A DNA stretch of 61,543 nt, from assembly GCF_001678675.1 (NCBI RefSeq), contig NZ_LZRN01000026.1, positions 1-61,543 of the forward strand, given 5' to 3'. The notes beneath the pieces are model-generated. The model did no database searches. It saw only the letters and a list, made by a program, of their open reading frames with translations, and was not told the DNA's origin. A program made the position numbers and the translations under genes. This DNA is from Gelidibacter algens (lineage in GTDB: Bacteria; Bacteroidota; Bacteroidia; Flavobacteriales; Flavobacteriaceae). Shown one piece after another: positions 46,945 to 55,042 of the stretch (position 1 is the stretch's first letter; each line of letters opens with the position of its first letter).

Positions 46945-47275
46945 AAGTACTAATTCCGTTTTTTATAGCGTTATCCTTTTCAGTATTTTTTCTGCTTATC
47001 GACTGCTTATCATAGAAGAACTTCTTGACCGTTCCTTGATTAAGCGCTTCCAGACAGCATAGGCCTGTTTATACTCATTATGTTGATCAGCGAACCTCTA
47101 AAAATGTTCAAGGCAGCTTTATATTCTATGCTTTGGCCATATTCAAAATTTACCTCAAAAACAGCCACAACTATGAACACCTGATCTGTCATAGCATCAT
47201 TTAAATCTTTTTAAATTTAAACAATTTCCTACAATAAAGCACCTATACCGTTTATTTTTAGAGGATTATAGAAAT
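46945..47275. other. Intergenic region upstream of the HTCS gene
   Basis: Besides the possible decayed small gene at 46996-47192, nothing clear is seen. It should contain the HTCS promoter. The direct repeat CTGCTTATC occurs twice about 46992-47010. Confidence 0.35.
46996..47192 (-). pseudogene. Possible decayed small gene
   Basis: An ATG at 47192 opens a 50-aa frame (MTDQVFIVVAVFEVNFEYGQ, then SIEYKAALNIF) that stops at 47040. The next frame is more protein-like from there on (FADQHNEYKQAYAVWKRLIK to a stop at 46996). Joining them at about 47100 would give a ~65-aa helical protein. The family is unknown and the call rests only on composition. Confidence 0.3.
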
Positions 47276-48025
47276 CTATTCGAAGATCTTATATAAAACG
47301 GGCTTGCTGGGTGAAGCATCATTTTCAAAAGGGGCAATTTGGAGATTGAGCATATAGCTGCCATCTATGATCTTGTTGTTGACGTAAATAAATTCAGTAA
47401 TTGTGCAGTGCATGCGTCGGTCACCATCAAAATCCCAAAAGGCTTTGTGAGACAACAATTTTCCGCCATCATGTTCTCTGTCTACACTTGGTAAATCAAT
47501 TAAGAAATGCTGAATCCCTTTTTCTCTGAGGAACACCATCGCTTCTTCCGTTACATAGGTCCAATTGGTTTCAGAATACTGTCGACTTTTTTTGTCCTTT
47601 GTATTTGGCATGGTTCGGATTACTAAGGCCTCAGGAGTTTTGTCTTTTAACAGCAACTCTATTTGATGTTTAGAAATGACCGTGTCTTTCATGAATTTTT
47701 CTGGGGCTACGGATATCAATTCCGCAGTAAAGAAAAACTGGGTCAAATTTTTGTTGATAGAATGGAATTCTTCTGTAATATGCCCAATACATTCGGTATG
47801 TGTGCCGTGAGCATGCGGATTGAATTGAATGTTATTAAAATTGACATCGGCACCAGCTTTAACGCTTCCGGTCCAGTCTTTAGTTTTGACAGGCTCAATT
47901 ACCGGTGCACCAATATACCAAGCATTCACGTTACTTTTAGAAGCGCGCAACGGGATAGAAATATCAAGAGGTTTTAATAAGTCTATTTTTATAAATTTAT
48001 GATTGTGTTCAATTATTGCTTTCAA
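47276..48025 (-). CDS. Cyclase-family (kynurenine formamidase-like) metallohydrolase
   Basis: The 249-aa cytoplasmic protein belongs to the cyclase family (PF04199), which includes arylformamidase KynB. Expected elements are seen: DISIPLRASKSNVNAWYIGA near the start, the metal-binding HAHGTHTECIGH (the usual HxGTHxDxPxH with E for D and a shifted spacing), and EALVIRTMPNT, ending VNNKIIDGSYMLNLQIAPFE. Substrate cannot be deduced; no other tryptophan-catabolism gene is here. Its start overlaps the end of hemW by 4 bp, so it is translated from the ruvC-hemW operon. Confidence 0.85.
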   Translation of the reverse strand: MKAIIEHNHKFIKIDLLKPLDISIPLRASKSNVNAWYIGAPVIEPVKTKDWTGSVKAGADVNFNNIQFNPHAHGTHTECIGHITEEFHSINKNLTQFFFTAELISVAPEKFMKDTVISKHQIELLLKDKTPEALVIRTMPNTKDKKSRQYSETNWTYVTEEAMVFLREKGIQHFLIDLPSVDREHDGGKLLSHKAFWDFDGDRRMHCTITEFIYVNNKIIDGSYMLNLQIAPFENDASPSKPVLYKIFE

Positions 48026-49287
48026 GATAGATTAATTTTAAAGAGATCAGAAGCAATGCCATCACTCAAAAATTTACCTTTTTTAGTGACCAGCAATTTG
48101 CCATCATCAAGATACAATAAATGTTCAATAATATGTTTTTGTGAGTGTTGCAACAGATAGGCTTTATAATTAGGACCAAAATCGTCTTCAACCTTTTTTA
48201 AAGACACCCCCCAAATGGTGCGCAATCCTGTCATTATATATTCATTGTATTGATCAGTAGTGGAAAGGGTTTCGGTTTCTATAGGAATGGTGTTTTCTTC
48301 CAAAGATTTGATGTATTTTGTATTGTTGCGCACATTCCAGCCCCTGTGTTTCCCATCAAAAGAATGTGCCGAAGGGCCGATGCCCAAATACGGTTTCCCT
48401 TGCCAATACGCCGAATTGTTTCTACTGAAATACTCTGGCTTTCCAAAATTGGAGAGTTCATAATGAATGAAACCATTATCTTCCAATTTTTCAATTAGGA
48501 TATGGAATTGTTCTTGCGCCAGATCATCATCGACATTCTCGATAATCCCTTTTTTGATAAACGTATCCAGAGCAGTTTTTGGCTCGACCGTCAAAGCATA
48601 ACTCGAAATATGCGGGATATTGAAACTTAATGCGGTTTCTATATTTTGAATCCAGCGCTCGTTGCTCATTCCAGGGATACCATAAATCAAGTCGATGGAA
48701 ATATTATCGAAGTATTTGGTGGCCTCTTCTAAACAATTTTGAGCTTCTTTGGCATTATGTGCGCGGTTCATCAATTTTAAATCTTCTTCAAAAAAAGATT
48801 GGATGCCTATGGAAAGACGGTTGATGCCGATGGATTTATAGGCTTTGAAGATTGATTGAGTCGTCGCTTCGACTGCGCTCAGCGTGACATCCATATTGGT
48901 AACCGTGATTAAATCGTCTGGATTGGCTTCAATAGTAATTTCAGGATGTTCTGCAACTTCGTAATGCTTATAAACTTCAGCAATCAAAAATCGTAATTCG
49001 TCAATCGACAATAATGACGGGGTACCACCTCCAAAATAGATGGTTTCAACATTACTGTTTTTGAATTCATCTTTGCGCAGCACTAACTCTTTCGCCAAAG
49101 CATTGATCAACTCATCTTTCTTCTTTAATGAGGTTGAAAAATGGAAGTCGCAGTAATGACAAGCTTGTTTGCAGAATGGGATGTGGATGTAGATACCGAA
49201 GGCCCCACCCGACCTTCCCGAAGGGGAGGAGTTTTTACTCGGACAATTGTCAGAACCGCTATAATTATAATTGCTTGAAAAACTCAT
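48022..49287 (-). CDS. hemW: Radical SAM heme chaperone HemW
   Basis: The 421-aa enzyme-like protein has the radical SAM cluster motif CKQACHYC (C39, C43, C46 in [20 protein letters not shown]) and then [45 protein letters not shown] and [10 protein letters not shown]. This matches HemW, the coproporphyrinogen III oxidase-like family thought to insert heme into cytochromes. Unusually, about 28 residues rich in Ser/Gly/Asn ([20 protein letters not shown]) precede the normal GIYIHIP start, encoded by DNA containing a C-rich palindrome (49201-49236). There is no later Met before the radical SAM motif, so this extended start must be used. It overlaps ruvC and the cyclase gene by 4 bp each. Confidence 0.95.
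   Translation of the reverse strand: MSFSSNYNYSGSDNCPSKNSSPSGRSGGAFGIYIHIPFCKQACHYCDFHFSTSLKKKDELINALAKELVLRKDEFKNSNVETIYFGGGTPSLLSIDELRFLIAEVYKHYEVAEHPEITIEANPDDLITVTNMDVTLSAVEATTQSIFKAYKSIGINRLSIGIQSFFEEDLKLMNRAHNAKEAQNCLEEATKYFDNISIDLIYGIPGMSNERWIQNIETALSFNIPHISSYALTVEPKTALDTFIKKGIIENVDDDLAQEQFHILIEKLEDNGFIHYELSNFGKPEYFSRNNSAYWQGKPYLGIGPSAHSFDGKHRGWNVRNNTKYIKSLEENTIPIETETLSTTDQYNEYIMTGLRTIWGVSLKKVEDDFGPNYKAYLLQHSQKHIIEHLLYLDDGKLLVTKKGKFLSDGIASDLFKINLS
49201..49236. repeat. C-rich interspersed palindrome in the hemW start region
   Basis: GGCCCCACCCGACC-TTCCCGAAGGGGAGG is translated as [11 protein letters not shown] in the unusual N-terminal extension of HemW. The CCCGAAGGGG core is shared with 3822-3842. 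Confidence 0.5.
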
Positions 49288-49919
49288 TTCTTTTTACGCA
49301 AGTCCACAATTGGATTGTTCTTTATTCCCCCGTTGGGGGTTAGGGGCCTTTTAACTCCCCCTTTGGGGGCTGCAGGGCTCGTACTATTTTCCTTTACAAA
49401 CGCACTCCACCCCGAATAACTTTTGCCGATTTCAATCTTACCGTCATTGTAATAATGACATACTGCTGCTGCAAGTCCATCCATAGAGTCCAAGTTTTTA
49501 GGCAAAGTTTTCAATCCCAATAAACTTTGAAGCATTTTAGCCACTTGTTCTTTGCTGGCGTTTCCGTTGCCAGTAATCGCCATTTTGATTTTTTTTGGAG
49601 CATATTCGGTAATGGGCACTTCTCTACTAAGTCCTGCGGCCATGGCGACACCTTGTGCACGACCAAGTTTCAACATACTTTGCACGTTTTTTCCAAAAAA
49701 AGGAGCTTCAATAGCAATCTCGTCTGGATGATGGGTATCAATCAACTCAATAGTACGCTCAAAAATGAGTTTGAGTTTTAGGTAATGGTCGTCATATTTT
49801 TTGAGATCAAGTTCATTCAATTGCAAGAATGACATCGTTTTACCAACCACTTTGATGAGTCCAAAACCCATGATGGTGGTTCCTGGATCAATTCCTAAAA
49901 TAATTTTTTCTTTTATCAT
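49284..49919 (-). CDS. ruvC: Holliday junction resolvase RuvC
   Basis: The 211-aa protein is RuvC, which cleaves Holliday junctions in recombinational repair. Catalytic acids are visible: D11 ([13 protein letters not shown]), E71 (IAIEAPFF), D144 and D147 ([15 protein letters not shown]). The core ends at [11 protein letters not shown], as in other flavobacterial RuvC. About 35 further residues ([20 protein letters not shown] then [11 protein letters not shown]) are encoded by inserted C-rich repeats and look like junk extension rather than fold. The gene ends overlapping hemW by 4 bp. No ruvA or ruvB is nearby. Confidence 0.96.
   Translation of the reverse strand: MIKEKIILGIDPGTTIMGFGLIKVVGKTMSFLQLNELDLKKYDDHYLKLKLIFERTIELIDTHHPDEIAIEAPFFGKNVQSMLKLGRAQGVAMAAGLSREVPITEYAPKKIKMAITGNGNASKEQVAKMLQSLLGLKTLPKNLDSMDGLAAAVCHYYNDGKIEIGKSYSGWSAFVKENSTSPAAPKGGVKRPLTPNGGIKNNPIVDLRKKK
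49324..49379. repeat. Two C-rich interspersed palindromes in the ruvC 3-prime end
   Basis: CCCCCGTTGGGGG and CCCCCTTTGGGGG lie about 35 bp apart (around 49325-49337 and 49354-49366), joined by TTAGGGGCCTTTTAACT. Both are translated in RuvC as SPAAPKGG and LTPNGG. They resemble REP-like intergenic repeats of flavobacterial genomes. Confidence 0.65.
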
Positions 49920-49922
49920 GTA

Positions 49923-50561
49923 TCAACAATAATGGCATCCGCTCAAAGATATGGATACCCCAAGCGCAACGTATGCTAAATCGCCATTAAATGAATATCC
50001 ATCGGTAGCCAACACATATTTATCTTTCCCTGAAAGTGATAAGGCATAAGATCCATCAACATAAACGGATACCGATTCAGACAATCTATAATGCACTTCC
50101 AATCCGCCTAAAACATTCAGATATGTATAAGTGTTATTAACAAAATTAGCCAAGGGCTTGGTCATAGTTACTCCTGGACCTGCGTGACCCACAACGCCAA
50201 TTGGTGCTGGCAAAAAGGGCAATAACTTATTAAAATCATACACCACTTGCGCATTAATACGTGTATAGTTCAATTTATAAGGCAGAGAACCTTCAGCGTT
50301 AGAAGCTCTGTTATATCCAAAATCCAATTTTGCGCCCCAGCTCTCAGAAAACATATGCTGCACACCTAAATTTATAGATGGAAAATTGATGTATTTGGAA
50401 TAATAACCAACATTTTCGCCATTATCAATAGGGTTATTAATACCCAAAGCAACCTGTAATTTCCATTTTTCGACATCCCTTTGCGCAACACTTAAAGACG
50501 TGGTCATAAGTGTTAAAAACAGGAGCCAACTTACCTTTTGTAATTTAAAATATGGTCTCAT
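49923..50561 (-). CDS. Outer-membrane beta-barrel protein (OmpA N-terminal-like)
   Basis: The 212-aa product has a signal peptide ending LSVAQ (~26). The body shows alternating aromatic beta-strands of a small 8-stranded barrel: WKLQVALGINNPIDNG, SINLGVQHMFSESWGAKLDF, LNYTRINAQVVYDFNKLL, LNVLGGLEVHYRLSESVSVY and DLAYVALGVSISLSG. No peptidoglycan-binding OmpA C-terminal domain follows; it ends SGCHYC. It is 3 bp upstream of ruvC on the same strand and starts only 27 bp from the divergent flippase-like gene, so both promoters must overlap. Confidence 0.85.
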   Translation of the reverse strand: MRPYFKLQKVSWLLFLTLMTTSLSVAQRDVEKWKLQVALGINNPIDNGENVGYYSKYINFPSINLGVQHMFSESWGAKLDFGYNRASNAEGSLPYKLNYTRINAQVVYDFNKLLPFLPAPIGVVGHAGPGVTMTKPLANFVNNTYTYLNVLGGLEVHYRLSESVSVYVDGSYALSLSGKDKYVLATDGYSFNGDLAYVALGVSISLSGCHYC

Positions 50562-50588
50562 ACGCTAATTATGGTTTAATTTGTGACT

Positions 50589-51555
50589 ATGTTAAAGGCT
50601 ATCTCCTACAAAACTAAACAATTCTTGCTTGTACTTTTAAAATTAGGCCTCGTTGTTGCCGCTTTTTATTTTATCTACCACAAATTGTTTGAGAAGGGCA
50701 ACTTCCAATTTGAAAACTTTCTTCATATTGTGACAAATTTTAGCTCAATATCATCATTTGCGGTCATTTTTTTACTGCTTTTAAGTTTTTTGAATTGGTA
50801 TTTTGAAATTATGAAATGGCAAACGTTGGTGGAATGCATTTCAAAAGTAACTTTTAGCCAAGCCACAGCACAAACTTTGGGAGCGCTTACCGCCTCTTTA
50901 ATGACACCAAACCGCATTGGAGATTACGGCGCCAAAGCCATGTATTACCAACCCCATCTTCGTAAAAAAATAATGTTTCTGAATTTGATAGGGAATAGCG
51001 CACAAATGGGCATCACAACAATTTTAGGAGTTATTGGATTTGTGTGTTTTACACTGCATTTTCAGCCGACGTTAAACTACACTGGTATCTTCATTTGGGC
51101 TACCGCGGCGATTATAACGATTTCAGGCCTCATTTGGGCTTTTAGAGCAAATTGGTTCGGTAAAAAAAGAAAATCATTTAAAAAGCTGATCCACTTTATA
51201 AATACCATCTCTAAAAAAACCATCATAAAAACAGTGCTGTTTTCTTCTTTTACGCTATCTCATTTTTTCGTTTCAGTTCTACTATTTACTGTCTCTTTTT
51301 GATGTCAATCTTTCTTATAATGCTATGGTCGCCATCTCAACCATGTACCTTTTATCTTCCATTATCCCTTCTATTTTTATTTTTGATGTGATCATTAAAG
51401 GTGGCGTCGCGGTCTATATATTTGGGTTACTCGGCGTTCCAGAACCTCTTATTTTATCTGTCGTCACGTTTATGTGGATCTTAAATTTTGTGCTCCCGAG
51501 TGTGATTGGCAGTTACCATGTGCTTCAATTTAAACTTCCAAAAACCGTTTCATGA
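50589..51555 (+). CDS. Flippase-like/lysylphosphatidylglycerol synthase TM-region protein, frameshifted
   Basis: Two frames together form a ~321-aa multi-pass membrane protein of the lysylphosphatidylglycerol synthase TM/flippase-like (UPF0104) group. The first (50589-51302) begins MLKAISYKTKQFLLVLLKLG and includes NWYFEIMKWQTLVECI and ASLMTPNRIGDYGAKAMYY, the conserved family motif. It would end early at LLFTVSF-stop. The second frame continues RYLIFSFQFYYLLSLFDVNL through to LPSVIGSYHVLQFKLPK. Removing one T from the T4 run at 51248-51251 joins them as SSLRYLIFSFQFYYLL. The ATG at 50589 is preferred to an upstream GTG. Its stop overlaps the start of the glycosyltransferase gene by 4 bp, suggesting a joint role in glycolipid handling (inference). 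Confidence 0.85.
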
Positions 51556-52685
51556 TTAGCATTATCATCGCCGTCACCTTAGTGTATCTTTTACTGATTG
51601 GAAGTTTCTGTTTAGGATTTGATCGCGTGAAAACTTTTGAATTGAGCGACATGAAGCCGAAAACACGTTTCAGCGTTATTATCCCTTTTCGGAATGAAGC
51701 GAAGGAGCTTCCCGCACTTTTGGAATCCATTTCACGTTTGAATTACCCCAAAGAACGTTTTGAACTCATTTTTGTGGATGATGACTCTGATGACGACTCG
51801 CGTAATATTGTCGAGACATTCCTGGCATCTAAAGGAGTTGGTGGCGCCAACATTACCGTGATCCACAATGTAAGAAGCACCAATTCGCCCAAAAAAGATG
51901 CGATTACCCTAGCTATTTCAAAGGCCAACTATGATTGGATTGTGACGACCGATGCCGATTGCGTGCTTCCAAAATATTGGCTCGATAGTTTTGATGAGCT
52001 GATCCAAAAGCAACACCCTGATTTGGTTGTGGCACCTATCACTTACCATTACGTGACAGGATTTTTACAAAATTTTCAACTTCTGGATGTTCTGAGTTTG
52101 CAAGGCGCCACTATTGGAGGCTTCGGCACAAAGACCCCATTTTTATGCAATGGTGCCAATTTAGCCTATACAAAACAACTGTTTAATGCGGTCAACGGAT
52201 TTCAAGGCAACGCGGAAGTAGCCAGTGGTGACGATGTTTTTCTGCTGGAAAAGGCAACACGCAACAACGCCAGCAATGTGCACTATTTAAAATGTAAACA
52301 CGCGGTTGTTGCTACAAAAGCGTTGACCTCAACGGCTGACCTTTTGGAACAGCGGGTGCGTTGGGCCGCCAAGTCAAGCGCTTATAAAAATTTATTCGGG
52401 AAGTTTGCGGGACTTATCATTTTAACGCAAAATGGACTTTTGATTGCCAGTCTGTTTCTGGTTGGCATCGGGGTCTTAAAACCTAAAGAACTTCTTTATA
52501 TTTTTATCATAAAGTTTAGCATTGATTTTCTGTTGATCTATAAATCGGCTCTGTTCTTTGATCAGAAAAGCCATTTAAAACATTATTTGCTCGCATCGTT
52601 ATGCTATCCCTTTTTTAGTGTCTACGTAGCGTTTATTGCCGTATTTAAAGGATATCAGTGGAAAGGTCGCAGCTACAGACAATAG
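51552..52685 (+). CDS. Membrane-anchored GT2 family glycosyltransferase
   Basis: The 377-aa protein has an N-terminal membrane helix (2-25), then a GT-A fold glycosyltransferase domain: FSVIIPFRNEAKELPALLES, nucleotide-binding LIFVDDDSDDDS, the DxD-like TTDADCVLP, acceptor-side SGDDVFLLEK and QRVRWAAKSS. C-terminal hydrophobic helices lie at about 285-370. This layout matches membrane GT2 enzymes that use lipid carriers. It overlaps the flippase-like gene by 4 bp, so the two probably act together in envelope glycolipid or polysaccharide synthesis; the sugar and acceptor are unknown. A perfect 8-bp stem-loop follows. Confidence 0.92.
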   Translation: MISIIIAVTLVYLLLIGSFCLGFDRVKTFELSDMKPKTRFSVIIPFRNEAKELPALLESISRLNYPKERFELIFVDDDSDDDSRNIVETFLASKGVGGANITVIHNVRSTNSPKKDAITLAISKANYDWIVTTDADCVLPKYWLDSFDELIQKQHPDLVVAPITYHYVTGFLQNFQLLDVLSLQGATIGGFGTKTPFLCNGANLAYTKQLFNAVNGFQGNAEVASGDDVFLLEKATRNNASNVHYLKCKHAVVATKALTSTADLLEQRVRWAAKSSAYKNLFGKFAGLIILTQNGLLIASLFLVGIGVLKPKELLYIFIIKFSIDFLLIYKSALFFDQKSHLKHYLLASLCYPFFSVYVAFIAVFKGYQWKGRSYRQ

Positions 52686-52701
52686 GAGTTTCATCAGTAT
52701 T

Positions 52702-52729
52702 TTTGTCTGTCAAATTTAGTGCAGACAAA
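52702..52729. terminator. Stem-loop between converging glycosyltransferase and lipoprotein genes
   Basis: TTTGTCTG (52702-52709) and CAGACAAA (52722-52729) form a perfect 8-bp stem with a 12-base loop. Neither side has a long T tract, so strength is uncertain; its position between converging genes fits a shared terminator. Confidence 0.5.
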
Positions 52730-52758
52730 CGCTGACCCCTCACGCAATCTAAGCGTAA

Positions 52759-53232
52759 CTAATTGATATTAACAATGACGGGCAAACTGAATTCGGTAGC
52801 TACCTGCTGACTGCGTTTAATGGCGGGATAAATTTTTGGAAGCGAATCAAAACTGTGCCTCAAAATACTGTCCAATTGCGGAATCTGATCTCTTGTCACA
52901 TCGTCCATGTCAATAGTTTTAATAGAAAACTGACCGGTTTTGTCGATATGGATTTTTAAGACAACGGTGTCTGAAACATCATCAGTCACTACGATATGTT
53001 GTTCTTCTAAGTGTGACGTGAGCAAGGTGTACAGGTAATTTTCAAAACATGCCTTCTTTTCGGCATTGGTAGTTGCCCCATCGCAATCAGAAAATGTTGG
53101 ATAGTCATCCACATGATTCCAATTGATGGCCTGCATTTCTTCTTCCAGAAGTTGTTCGGTAGAAACTTTTTTAGATTGAAAATAGTCGCAGGACGTCAGT
53201 AAGATTAAGAGAACAAATAAAAATCGCTTCAT
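52759..53232 (-). CDS. Lipoprotein with TonB C-terminal-like domain
   Basis: The 157-aa product is a lipoprotein (leader ending LLTSC, cysteine ~15). Its remainder aligns with the TonB_C repeats of the M56 protein encoded at 55043-57278: CDGATTNAEKKACFENYLYT here, then HIDKTGQFSIKTIDM, RHSFDSLPKIYPAIKRSQQV and ending SLPVIVNIN, against CQTLTSNKKRKQC, KIQKDGSISEIK and PYSLPILFQVQ. It is probably a TonB_C-fold lipoprotein of the same stress or envelope pathway. It is the last gene of the BlaI/M56 #2 transcription unit, 98 bp after the TPR gene. Confidence 0.75.
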   Translation of the reverse strand: MKRFLFVLLILLTSCDYFQSKKVSTEQLLEEEMQAINWNHVDDYPTFSDCDGATTNAEKKACFENYLYTLLTSHLEEQHIVVTDDVSDTVVLKIHIDKTGQFSIKTIDMDDVTRDQIPQLDSILRHSFDSLPKIYPAIKRSQQVATEFSLPVIVNIN

Positions 53233-53330
53233 TTTAAAATATAACTGAAGCTGAAAAGTACAATATTTTTAGTGAATACATTCACTTGAAGTAATTCTGT
53301 TAACTAATTTATTTTGGGAGTCTCAAAAGC

Positions 53331-54467
53331 TTATTCAGCTTTCATGAACTTTTCCTCCTTCAGTTCCTGCAAACGCCTATTGGCATAAGGAAAATAGACA
53401 CTTTTAGGAAACTTTTCAATGAACCCCTCGTATACCTTTATTTTGGAATCCCGATCGGCATAAAACTCATCTTTGGTGCGGACCAAAAAGAATTGAGCCG
53501 TTTCATCCTGCGGATTTTCCTTGACCGCATTTTGAAGGGCTGCAATGGCTTCTTTGTATTTTTTTTGCTGATTTAAAACGGTTGCCAATTTGGTATATTC
53601 CGCGTTTAGGGGGCGATCCATAATCTCCAGAGATTTGGTGATCCATTCTTCCGCGGAAGCGTAAGCCTTAACCTTCTCATACAACTGGCCTAAAATATAT
53701 AGGTTAGTTGCATCTTTCGGATCAAAATTCACAGCGCGATTGGCCTGAACAATCGCCTTTTCATACTGTACCTGTTCTGCGTAACAAAAGCTTAATTTCT
53801 CATGGATAAACTGAGAGCTTTCACCCAAAGCCAATAATGTTTCAAACCATGTGGCCGCTTCCTTATAATCTTCCATCCAGTAATAATTGAGTGCTTTTAA
53901 ACTGATGAGCTCAACATTGTTGGCATAACTGTCCAAACCCGTGTTGATATAGCTAAGAGATTGGTCATGTTTGCGCTTTACCAACAACTGTTTGGCTATT
54001 TTATGAATGGCTTTTTGGTGGGTTTTGTCGAGTTGAAAGGCCGTATGAAATCTGTTCATGGCGGTAGAATCTCCTTGCTGCTCCATGACCAGACCCAGTT
54101 CATAATGGTAATTTGGATTTTTATAATCCAGATACACCAATTCATTCAACAATACCTCAGCGTCATTAAGCTTTTTGTTTCGCGCAAGGAGCTTGGCGAA
54201 ATCATACTTAATGAGCGCATCCTCAGGAAAAGCGTTGAGTGCACTGTCATAGTTTTTTAATGCGGCATCGTAATTCCCGAGTGCTAGGTAGGCTTTCGCC
54301 ATTTTTTCATAGACCGCATCTTGCTGTGGATAGGTTTTAAATGCTTCAATAGCTTGCGAGTAATTGCCATAAGCATAGAGGCTATCCCCTGTTTTTAAAG
54401 AGGAATCCTGAGCCTGGATGGAAGATGCAAGCAATGCAAGAAGAAAAAAATTATAGAATTTAATCAT
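53331..54467 (-). CDS. Secreted TPR protein
   Basis: The 378-aa product has a signal peptide ending SSIQAQ and then about nine tetratricopeptide repeats: GDSLYAYGNYSQAIEAFKTY, KAYLALGNYDAALKNYDSAL, LLARNKKLNDAEVLLNELVY and further ones to KYKEAIAALQNAVKENPQDE. TPR solenoids mediate protein-protein contacts; this one is in the periplasm or on the outer membrane. It lies 8 bp downstream of the 184-aa gene and before the TonB_C-like lipoprotein gene in the second BlaI/M56 unit, suggesting a shared sensing or envelope complex. Confidence 0.88.
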   Translation of the reverse strand: MIKFYNFFLLALLASSIQAQDSSLKTGDSLYAYGNYSQAIEAFKTYPQQDAVYEKMAKAYLALGNYDAALKNYDSALNAFPEDALIKYDFAKLLARNKKLNDAEVLLNELVYLDYKNPNYHYELGLVMEQQGDSTAMNRFHTAFQLDKTHQKAIHKIAKQLLVKRKHDQSLSYINTGLDSYANNVELISLKALNYYWMEDYKEAATWFETLLALGESSQFIHEKLSFCYAEQVQYEKAIVQANRAVNFDPKDATNLYILGQLYEKVKAYASAEEWITKSLEIMDRPLNAEYTKLATVLNQQKKYKEAIAALQNAVKENPQDETAQFFLVRTKDEFYADRDSKIKVYEGFIEKFPKSVYFPYANRRLQELKEEKFMKAE

Positions 54468-54475
54468 GGATTAGG

Positions 54476-55030
54476 TTAGTTGTTATTGGGCATAATAATT
54501 TTACTGGTTTGGCCATCAGTAATATTTAAATGTGAAAAATAGGGGTCTTTATTGAGCAAGATGATCAAACCATCATAGCGTTTTTGTTCCTCTTCAGTGT
54601 ATTGTTCATGATGATCGACTACCAATTTTAAAATGCCATCATGGGTACTGTTTTCCCAGGACTCTCTGGCTGCATCGGTTTTTTTATGATTGACATAGTC
54701 TTGATAAGTCCGTTGGCTTTTAAACTTTTTAGCCAATTCAAAATCACTGGGCGTTTCAGTCCGATTTTGCATTTTTACTTCCAAGAGTTTATCGGCCATG
54801 TATGCCATATGCACCACAAAGCGGTAATACGCTTCCCGAGATTGGATATAAACCTCAAGCTCCACCACAAATTTATCCATTATCAAATCTGGTGTGGCAC
54901 CTCGAGCTTCCATGTCTTGGAGCTCTTTTTGAAGTACTGATTGAAGCTTCTCATCAGACAGACTTTCATAATCTATGTGTTGGGCAAATGCAAAAAAAGG
55001 AAACAGTACAAACAGAAAAACTTTTATCAT
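54476..55030 (-). CDS. Secreted protein related to the M56 sensor periplasmic domain
   Basis: The 184-aa product has a signal peptide ending FFAFAQ. Its second half, RTYQDYVNHKKTDAARESWE, then NSTHDGILKLVVDHHEQYTE, is clearly homologous to the middle of the neighbouring M56 protein (YDEYLAYKKTDEAKMSWENN, then ARDGELRLVVDDMDKLTDTE), including the end LNITDGQTSKII versus LNMTDGKTTIITDF. The first half (YESLSDEKLQSVLQKELQDM) is helical. It looks like a duplicated, released version of the sensor domain and might compete for the same ligand. It is 12 bp downstream of the M56 gene. Confidence 0.8.
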   Translation of the reverse strand: MIKVFLFVLFPFFAFAQHIDYESLSDEKLQSVLQKELQDMEARGATPDLIMDKFVVELEVYIQSREAYYRFVVHMAYMADKLLEVKMQNRTETPSDFELAKKFKSQRTYQDYVNHKKTDAARESWENSTHDGILKLVVDHHEQYTEEEQKRYDGLIILLNKDPYFSHLNITDGQTSKIIMPNNN

Positions 55031-55042
55031 TGCTGAAGTTTA

